The position numbers and the translations under genes were made by a program. Below the pieces are notes generated by a model, which was not told the origin of the DNA, did no database searches, and saw only the letters and a list, made by a program, of their open reading frames with translations. From positions 1-22,234 of the IMG/VR virus record IMGVR_UViG_3300028557_000211: a DNA stretch of 22,234 bases; one strand, written 5' to 3'. This stretch comes from a virus. Below are positions 15,269 to 20,713 of this stretch, piece after piece (within the stretch, counting starts at the first letter, position 1; each line of letters starts with the position of its first letter).

Positions 15269-15921
15269 AGTATTTTATCCCCCTTCGCCATATTATCTTC
15301 TGACCAAAGGGGTTGTAAATTACTATAATGACAAAGTTTATAAATCTCTTCCTCGGTTTTAGCCGATGATAATGGGATAATATGGTCAATATGCCAACCA
15401 TAATAACCATAATTTTCCCAACACATTTCACCAATAAATTGTTTTTCCAAATACTCTTTTAGAAATTCAGGTGAACATCCTACAACATCAAAAGTTCTAT
15501 TATTTTTTGTGATGTTATTTGATTTTAAAAACTTATTAATTCTCCTCCTCGTATTATCGGTTAACTTACATAATGAATTGTCATTTCTTTTTTTTCTTCT
15601 ATATTCATTAATGAATTTTCTATTGTTTTTTGACCATGCGTTTACCCGATTTCTGTCCCTCTCAATATTTTTTTCTCGGTATTGTCTTTGTTGTTCCCTT
15701 ACCAAATTATAATTAAGGTAATAGTAAATTGAATTTCTTTCTTTTAATTTTTCTTTATTATTTTTCCGATATAAAGATTGTGTTTGTTTATTGTTATCTA
15801 GGTTAGAATGATAGTTTAAATTTGAGTTTTTACATTTACATTTTTTACACTCTTTTCTACCGGTATAAAATTCACAAACATTTTTTTCCTCGTCACACTT
15901 ACTACAAATTTTTGTTTCCAT
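15265..15921 (-). CDS. HNH endonuclease of RHH-HNH cassette 1
   Basis: The 218-residue product has an N-terminal zinc finger with two CxxC pairs (C6/C9 and C25/C28), a long basic helical middle (about 30-140, very rich in Lys, Arg and Asn), and a C-terminal HNH nuclease domain. The nuclease core is GWHIDHIIPLSSAKTEEEI (H177, D179, H180) with NLQPLWSEDN (N201, N210). It should nick or cut DNA at a specific site, as homing endonucleases do. Its C-terminal 60 residues are nearly identical to the second copy at 20093, while the middle differs, as expected if the middle sets the target. ATG 15921 lies inside the end of the RHH gene. The 3' end overlaps the stop of the convergent small virion gene. 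Confidence 0.88.
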   Translation of the reverse strand: METKICSKCDEEKNVCEFYTGRKECKKCKCKNSNLNYHSNLDNNKQTQSLYRKNNKEKLKERNSIYYYLNYNLVREQQRQYREKNIERDRNRVNAWSKNNRKFINEYRRKKRNDNSLCKLTDNTRRRINKFLKSNNITKNNRTFDVVGCSPEFLKEYLEKQFIGEMCWENYGYYGWHIDHIIPLSSAKTEEEIYKLCHYSNLQPLWSEDNMAKGDKIL

Positions 15922-16063
15922 TTTTTCTATAATCTTTAAGTAATTGACTAACTAATGAAGATAAATTAATATGAAGCCCTCGATAATAAGTTAATAGTTC
16001 AGGGTCTAACGCCACTGATACTTTAGTTTTTTTTTCTTCTTCCGTTTTTAATTTTCGTCCCAT
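15902..16063 (-). CDS. Ribbon-helix-helix protein of RHH-HNH cassette 1
   Basis: A 53-residue ORF starts MGRKLKTEEEKKTKVSVALD. The RHH pattern is clear: basic strand KVSVALDPE (14-22), helix A (LLTYYRGLHI) and helix B (SSLVSQLLKDYRK). The stop TAG is embedded in the codons for the conserved ICSKC start of the HNH gene, giving a 20-nt overlap. The same arrangement occurs in copy 2. Such proteins usually bind DNA as dimers; here it may repress the endonuclease or direct it to a site. A TATTTAT motif ends 4 nt before the ATG. Confidence 0.75.
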   Translation of the reverse strand: MGRKLKTEEEKKTKVSVALDPELLTYYRGLHINLSSLVSQLLKDYRKNGNKNL

Positions 16064-16067
16064 ATTA

Positions 16068-16074
16068 ATAAATA
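16068..16074 (-). promoter_or_regulatory. TATTTAT promoter-like motif before RHH gene, cassette 1
   Basis: Sense GATATTTATTA ends 4 nt before ATG 16063, in the 51-nt gap after the DNA polymerase stop. Confidence 0.45.
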
Positions 16075-16114
16075 TCTACAAATATATCAAAAGTGTGGTT
16101 ATTCACAATTTTAT

Positions 16115-18895
16115 TTACATAAAATTTTCCCATCCTTCTTCCGCCAAATCATAAATGTAATTAGGACTTAGACCTCTTTTTTCCCAATACTTGAGTTCCA
16201 ACTCAGTAATATTCAACACGTCTTCTTGTAACCTGTCTTGGTCTCCATCACTTAATGGATGACCATTAATAAGTTCACACTGAGATGTTGTAAAGATGCC
16301 TCTTTCTGATGGGTTATTAACAATTAATCCATTTCTTACCTCGTCCTTGAAAACAACCATTAAGGGCTCAATTCTTTTGTTAAATGTTACAATTGCTCTT
16401 GGAACATTATAATCCCCTGTTAAATCAGGGTTATTGTCTAAAATATCTTTATCCAACATATAACAATTAATCATAACTCCATCCGTAATGGGTTTTGTTT
16501 TAATCCCATTAAACTCATTAAGGGCATTAATATCTTTAATTTGTTTTGGAGTCATCTTCTGAACATCACCTTGTGATGCTTTAGTTCCATTATTAACATA
16601 CATAATAACATCACCTAAACTCACATTCAAATTATTTTGTATTGCCAATTCCAAATATGCCATCCGGCTCATACTATTACCCGATTTAGTTTTGGTGTTT
16701 AATCTTTTTTTATATTCTTCAATAGTCAATTTAACCTTGGCTCTTTGGGCTATCTTACTTAACGGAATCTTTTTATCATAAATGGTTTGAAGATACTCAT
16801 AATAGTATTCAACGAATGCTTTCCCATCCCCTTGTAATAACATCTTAATCCCCTTATCTAAGAATGTCTCAATATAAATCGGAAGTTTTTTTGACTTGAT
16901 ACTGTTACCAGTAAGTTTGATTTTACCCTTCGCATCCATAACCGCATAGTTCTTACGAGCCAAGTTAATACATGAAGGCCAAACACCATCAGTATCCAAA
17001 GCCATTTCTCCTCTCATGAAGATGTCGTTATATTCTGCAACATCCGCCTCAGGTCCGAAATATTCTTTACCCAACTTAACCTTCCAATTCAAACCACGTC
17101 CAACATATACTCGATTCTTAGCATCCTCAGGTGTAGAGAAGTTTACACCGTCAGTATCCATTACCAACGGAACATATCCTTTCGACATAAAAAACTTAAT
17201 CATCTGACGAAGATATTGTCTTCCAGTGCAGGTAATCTGCTCTCCCATGTACATGTCACCCCAAGCATAAACCTGAGGAGCAGATAACGCCCCAAATAAT
17301 GAATTTATGAACACCTTAATCGGTAATTGTTTATTACCATATGATTCGGATTTCTTTCGATCAGTTGCGTAGAATTCCTCTGCAAGTTGTTTGTATTTAA
17401 TACGAGTATTACGAAAATAAGTCAACATACCTTTCATCGCTCCTGTTACGTCACAATCAGGAAATACGTCATGTACCAACTGAATGGAGGGGTATAGAGA
17501 CGAGAAGTCAAGCTTGAGTACGTCCTTACTATATCCCACCTTAAGTAGTCTTGAGAGACCTCCTACGAAGTCAGTCTTGGATTCTTTAGCGGGGATTGCG
17601 ATGTTATATTTATATGACCACGCTAAAAGTAACATCTTCCACAATGTTGCAGTGCCCATAGTGGATACTCTTTCATAGGTAGTTGGAATCATCGCAGCTA
17701 ACAAGAATGAACCTTGGTTGAATTCTTGATCAACTTTCAAGGTTTCGTCCAAGTCATCGTCAAGGTATCTTTCAACCAAGTTATCACCAGTCACTTTAAG
17801 ATATACGTCACTTCTCTGTTCACAAATATTATCTATCTTAGGGTCTTGTCCGACCTTACGGTAGTTTCCATTCTGTGTATTCAACCAAAACTCTTCTTTC
17901 TTGGTATAGAATGGAGCGATGTCCAAGTGGTCAATATACACTCGGTCAGGTGCTTCAGCATTGATATACTGTGTAATATATTTCAAACCCGCAGACTTAA
18001 TACTTGAATTAATCGCTTGTGCTCTACGAACCGCATGAATGATATCAATCACATTATATCCCCAAATTGAAGTTTGAGTATATAACTCAACTTCGTTGGC
18101 AAGTTTTAACATACCTTCTTTTCTTGTAAATGAATGGTCAGGATGTAGGGAACGACAAATCTTCTTTGGGTCAATCCCCAAAATTTTACATCGTTCGAAT
18201 ATCCAATGCCAGTCGAAGTTTGCAGAATTGTATCCACCAATAATACTTGGTTTCAATTCATTAATAATACTGAAAAACTCTATGATTGCCCCCCGTTCTT
18301 GAGACTCATCAATGCATTCGATAACTTTATGGTATCCTTTGTTTGTTTTAATTCCAATCATGAATATACGACCGTCTTTGGGTTCCAATGCGGTCGTTTC
18401 CAAGTCAAATACAAGGCGGGTAACTTGATTATAATCTTCAAATCCTTTGAACAATCTTTTTTCCTTTTGAACCAAATACTGTTCAACAGGAGATAGAATC
18501 ATAATTTTTTCTTTGGTTCTTTCTCCCCAAGGGTCACATCCACCTTCTCTAAAAAATTGGACAAGTTCACGATAACCTTTAAGAGATTTGACCATAAAGG
18601 TCATGCCCTTTTCTAATCTTTTATTACCGTGTGTTTCGAGTTTATCAATCATAATACCATGTTTGGTCATGGCTTCCTTCTGTGCGGCTTTTGAACCACC
18701 ATAGAAGTTAATATCCCGTAAGTCACCTACCCAAGCGAATGGAGTGAATGTGTCCTTACGGATTTCTTTACCTTTGCCAGATATTTCTTTGATTTTGTAA
18801 ATGGAGTTGGAAGCGTAGTCGAACTCGATTGCGACTATAAATTCTTCGGGGTCGTTTCCGTGTAGGAACGATTCAATTTCTTGTTCTGTAAACAT
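16115..18895 (-). CDS. gp43: Family-B DNA polymerase (gp43-like)
   Basis: The 926-residue product is a T4-type replicative polymerase (T4 gp43 is 898). The 3'-5' exonuclease is intact: Exo I VFDLETTAL (D164, E166), Exo II GYNSANFDWH (D228), Exo III RYLDDD (Y377, D381). Polymerase motifs are A LKLDFSSLYPSIQ (D463), B KVFINSLFGALS (K527, N531, G535) and C VMDTDGVNFS (D580, D582). The C-terminal YDLAEEGWENFM could be a clamp-binding tail. It copies the phage genome with sliding clamp and loader. A roughly 40-residue segment before Exo III with several charged residues looks like an insertion. No intein or intron breaks the gene. It has its own 102-nt leader with a TATTTAT motif and a small hairpin, so it is probably expressed apart from the upstream 165-residue gene. 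Confidence 0.97.
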   Translation of the reverse strand: MFTEQEIESFLHGNDPEEFIVAIEFDYASNSIYKIKEISGKGKEIRKDTFTPFAWVGDLRDINFYGGSKAAQKEAMTKHGIMIDKLETHGNKRLEKGMTFMVKSLKGYRELVQFFREGGCDPWGERTKEKIMILSPVEQYLVQKEKRLFKGFEDYNQVTRLVFDLETTALEPKDGRIFMIGIKTNKGYHKVIECIDESQERGAIIEFFSIINELKPSIIGGYNSANFDWHWIFERCKILGIDPKKICRSLHPDHSFTRKEGMLKLANEVELYTQTSIWGYNVIDIIHAVRRAQAINSSIKSAGLKYITQYINAEAPDRVYIDHLDIAPFYTKKEEFWLNTQNGNYRKVGQDPKIDNICEQRSDVYLKVTGDNLVERYLDDDLDETLKVDQEFNQGSFLLAAMIPTTYERVSTMGTATLWKMLLLAWSYKYNIAIPAKESKTDFVGGLSRLLKVGYSKDVLKLDFSSLYPSIQLVHDVFPDCDVTGAMKGMLTYFRNTRIKYKQLAEEFYATDRKKSESYGNKQLPIKVFINSLFGALSAPQVYAWGDMYMGEQITCTGRQYLRQMIKFFMSKGYVPLVMDTDGVNFSTPEDAKNRVYVGRGLNWKVKLGKEYFGPEADVAEYNDIFMRGEMALDTDGVWPSCINLARKNYAVMDAKGKIKLTGNSIKSKKLPIYIETFLDKGIKMLLQGDGKAFVEYYYEYLQTIYDKKIPLSKIAQRAKVKLTIEEYKKRLNTKTKSGNSMSRMAYLELAIQNNLNVSLGDVIMYVNNGTKASQGDVQKMTPKQIKDINALNEFNGIKTKPITDGVMINCYMLDKDILDNNPDLTGDYNVPRAIVTFNKRIEPLMVVFKDEVRNGLIVNNPSERGIFTTSQCELINGHPLSDGDQDRLQEDVLNITELELKYWEKRGLSPNYIYDLAEEGWENFM

Positions 18896-18922
18896 TTTAT
18901 ATATACGAGTGGTTTATTGGCT

Positions 18923-18938
18923 TTCACACTAACGTGAA
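18923..18938 (-). promoter_or_regulatory. Small hairpin in the DNA polymerase leader, possible autoregulatory operator
   Basis: In the sense RNA a 5-bp stem UUCAC/GUGAA closes a 6-nt loop, 27 nt before the polymerase ATG. T4 gp43 represses its own mRNA through a hairpin with a 5-bp stem near the start. The resemblance is in size and place only. Confidence 0.3.
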
Positions 18939-18958
18939 GTTTACCTTACTCATCGTCT

Positions 18959-18965
18959 ATAAATA
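18959..18965 (-). promoter_or_regulatory. TATTTAT promoter-like motif before DNA polymerase
   Basis: Sense TATATTTATAGAC lies 63 nt before the ATG, the longest spacing in the set. Confidence 0.4.
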
Positions 18966-18997
18966 TAAAATAAATCCCTGACTTGTCAAATTGAGGA

Positions 18998-19495
18998 CTA
19001 TAATAAAAGTTTTGGACTATTTTTGTTTTCCTTCGTCGTCATCAAATAAGAACCATTTTTTGAGAATGCTGAAGTAATAATTTTATAATTTTTCAAATCA
19101 TCTGCTAACACAATAAACTCCAAATAATTCATAAAGTACGGTAACCCCAAATCATCTCCCACTTCTTTGATTACTGAAATAGTATTATTTGGTCTTACCA
19201 AATCTAACTTTGACATTTTGTTCTTTATTTTATCAAAGTCGTCGATAAAAATACTTCCAATTAATTTATTGGGGGCTCCGACTCTTTCGAAAAATTTTGG
19301 ATTGTTTGCAAAATTATAATCGTAAATTTCCACAATTTCATCAAGAGATTTATTTCCCTGTCGTTGGTTCCATTGATGGTATGTTGCGGATAAATTTATT
19401 AAAAATTTATCATAAACAAAACTTACAATAGGTAATGACCCATCAGGTTTTACTTGCTCTAAAATTAAATCGGATAATAGTCGGGTTAGTTTCAT
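18998..19495 (-). CDS. Unknown 165-residue protein
   Basis: I do not recognise this protein. It starts MKLTRLLSDLILEQ, an amphipathic N-terminal helix similar to short head-targeting or propeptide segments of T4-like phages (T4 internal proteins start MKTYQEFIAE and are cut after an acidic Glu). The rest is mixed alpha/beta with no cysteine clusters or catalytic motifs; examples are IGSIFIDDFDKIKNKMSKLD and a C-terminal KIITSAFSKNGSYLMTTKE. It begins 3 nt after the stop of the BppU-like gene, so the two form one operon. A packaged or virion protein is a guess from its start and neighbour. Confidence 0.6.
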   Translation of the reverse strand: MKLTRLLSDLILEQVKPDGSLPIVSFVYDKFLINLSATYHQWNQRQGNKSLDEIVEIYDYNFANNPKFFERVGAPNKLIGSIFIDDFDKIKNKMSKLDLVRPNNTISVIKEVGDDLGLPYFMNYLEFIVLADDLKNYKIITSAFSKNGSYLMTTKENKNSPKLLL

Positions 19496-19498
19496 ATA

Positions 19499-19876
19499 TT
19501 AACAACATGCTGTTTCTGATATGAAACTATCTTGAATGTTTATGTATAATTCTTCCCTAATTGGTAATATTAAATTACCTTCATCGTTCTTGATTAAGAA
19601 TTGTCCCTGATATCTGCCAGGTGTGTTTGTATCTCTTGAACTAAATTTGAAATAAATATAGTACTCGGGAGCCGCTCCGAGAGGTAGAATTAAATTAACA
19701 ATCTCACAAGGAGCAGAAACAATCTTAGGAATACCTGTTTCCACATCAATCATGGTAAAAAATATTGTCGAGACCTCAAGGTCTTCCATGAGTTGCTGAT
19801 AGCCTGATCTTCCGTCCTTTACCACCTGCATTTTTAATACAGGCAAGGTTGCCCCTTTTTTAATATACCATTCCAT
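19499..19876 (-). CDS. BppU-N-like baseplate/tail-fibre domain protein
   Basis: The 125-residue product has the beta-sandwich pattern of the N-terminal domain of phage upper baseplate or fibre adaptor proteins (BppU type). It starts MEWYIKKGATLPVLKMQVV (a strand after a Gly-x-x-Pro turn), then STIFFTMIDVETGIPKIVS, EYYIYFKFSSRDTNTPGRYQ and a final YINIQDS. The stretch DTNTPGRYQGQFLI matches the usual D-T-x-x-P-G-x-Y-x-x-x-F motif. Such domains attach receptor-binding parts to the virion. It ends with two cysteines. A TATTTAT motif lies 14 nt upstream, and the 165-residue gene follows 3 nt later. Confidence 0.6.
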   Translation of the reverse strand: MEWYIKKGATLPVLKMQVVKDGRSGYQQLMEDLEVSTIFFTMIDVETGIPKIVSAPCEIVNLILPLGAAPEYYIYFKFSSRDTNTPGRYQGQFLIKNDEGNLILPIREELYINIQDSFISETACC

Positions 19877-19890
19877 TTTTCTGTTTAAGT

Positions 19891-19897
19891 ATAAATA
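19891..19897 (-). promoter_or_regulatory. TATTTAT promoter-like motif before BppU-like gene
   Basis: Sense ATATATTTATACTT lies 14 nt before ATG 19876, in the divergent gap with RHH-HNH cassette 2. Confidence 0.45.
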
Positions 19898-19944
19898 TAT
19901 AGTATTTTTCTTTTGATAAAGTGAAACTTTTACTGAGTACGAGA

Positions 19945-19951
19945 TATTTAT
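19945..19951 (+). promoter_or_regulatory. TATTTAT promoter-like motif before RHH gene, cassette 2
   Basis: GATATTTATAA ends 5 nt before ATG 19957, matching the spacing in cassette 1 (4 nt). Confidence 0.45.
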
Positions 19952-19956
19952 AATAT

Positions 19957-20112
19957 ATGGCGAGACCTACAAAATTAGAAGAAGACCGAAAGGTAAAATT
20001 CGGTATCAGTTTAGACCCTGAAATATTTAACCGAATGGTTAAAGACAAAATAAAAAAATCTACTTTAATCGAGAAGTTATTGAAAGAATACTATGGAAAA
20101 AAAGATTTGTAG
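19957..20112 (+). CDS. Ribbon-helix-helix protein of RHH-HNH cassette 2
   Basis: A 51-residue ORF starts MARPTKLEEDRKVKFGISLD. It has strand KVKFGISLDPE (12-22), helix A (IFNRMVKDKI) and helix B (STLIEKLLKEYYG). Like cassette 1, it has a basic N-terminus, an x-x-LDPE strand end and a stop TAG inside the HNH gene start. The two RHH proteins share pattern more than sequence, so they may recognise different sites. Its gene precedes and overlaps the HNH gene by 20 nt, implying coupled translation. Confidence 0.75.
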   Translation: MARPTKLEEDRKVKFGISLDPEIFNRMVKDKIKKSTLIEKLLKEYYGKKDL

Positions 20113-20713
20113 TAAGTGTAAAATTGAGAAGGAGGTTTGTGAGTTTAATAAAAAATCGGTATCGAAAAATGGTATGCAATACTACAAAAGTAGATGCAAA
20201 AAATGCCAAAGTGAGGACGAAAAAATTAGAAGGGATTCGAATCCTGAACAATATAAAATTTGGTATGATAAAACCCGTGTTGATAGAAATAAATGGAGGT
20301 CAGAGTATTATCAAACAAATAAAGAAAGAATTAGAGATTACAACAAAAAATTCGATAAACAGAAGAGTAGTAATTTTATGGTAAAATATCATAATGATAC
20401 AATTGTAAAGTTACGGCATAGGTTAAGTTGTCGACTTAGAGAAGTATTAAAATTTAAATCAATGAAAAAAAATAAAACCTACAACGATGTCATAGGTTGT
20501 CCTCCAATTTTTTTAAAAGAGTATTTAGAAAAACAATTCACAGATGGGATGTCTTGGGAAAATCACGGATTATATGGTTGGCATATAGACCATATAATAC
20601 CATTGTCTTCGGTAAAAACTGAGGAAGAAATATATAAACTTTGTCATTATACAAATCTTCAGCCACTTTGGGCTGAAAATAATTTGAAAAAAAGTAATAA
20701 AATTTTATCTTAA
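20093..20713 (+). CDS. HNH endonuclease of RHH-HNH cassette 2
   Basis: The 206-residue product has CxxC pairs at C6/C9 and C35/C38, a basic middle, and the HNH core GWHIDHIIPLSSVKTEEEI (H164, D166, H167) with NLQPLWAENN (N188, N197). Its N-terminal eight residues and C-terminal 60 closely match the cassette 1 enzyme, while residues about 40-130 do not, consistent with a swapped target-recognition region. It should cut a specific DNA site and help the cassette spread. ATG 20093 lies within the RHH gene end. The stop overlaps that of the convergent glycosyltransferase gene. Confidence 0.88.
   Translation: MEKKICSKCKIEKEVCEFNKKSVSKNGMQYYKSRCKKCQSEDEKIRRDSNPEQYKIWYDKTRVDRNKWRSEYYQTNKERIRDYNKKFDKQKSSNFMVKYHNDTIVKLRHRLSCRLREVLKFKSMKKNKTYNDVIGCPPIFLKEYLEKQFTDGMSWENHGLYGWHIDHIIPLSSVKTEEEIYKLCHYTNLQPLWAENNLKKSNKILS

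Larger units (their letters stand above)
15265..16074 (-). mobile_element. RHH-HNH mobile cassette, copy 1
   Basis: The unit has a TATTTAT motif, a 53-residue RHH gene and a 218-residue HNH endonuclease gene with 20-nt gene overlap. Its layout matches copy 2 at 19945-20713, which sits between different neighbours. Ends are inferred from the gene limits; no terminal repeats are seen. Confidence 0.6.
19945..20713 (+). mobile_element. RHH-HNH mobile cassette, copy 2
   Basis: Same design as copy 1: TATTTAT motif 5 nt before an RHH ATG, a 20-nt overlap into an HNH gene, and a 4-nt tail-to-tail overlap with the next gene. Here it lies between a BppU-like and a glycosyltransferase gene. No terminal repeats or intron features are seen. 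Confidence 0.6.

Noticed and set aside
15265-16115. Group I intron around the HNH genes
   Set aside because: Flanking genes are complete and not interrupted, and no intron core structure is seen, so the endonucleases are free-standing.
16115-18895. Rightward ORFs inside the DNA polymerase gene (17016-17207, 17484-17678, 17714-18007, 18096-18496)
   Set aside because: All lie opposite an intact polymerase with every catalytic motif.
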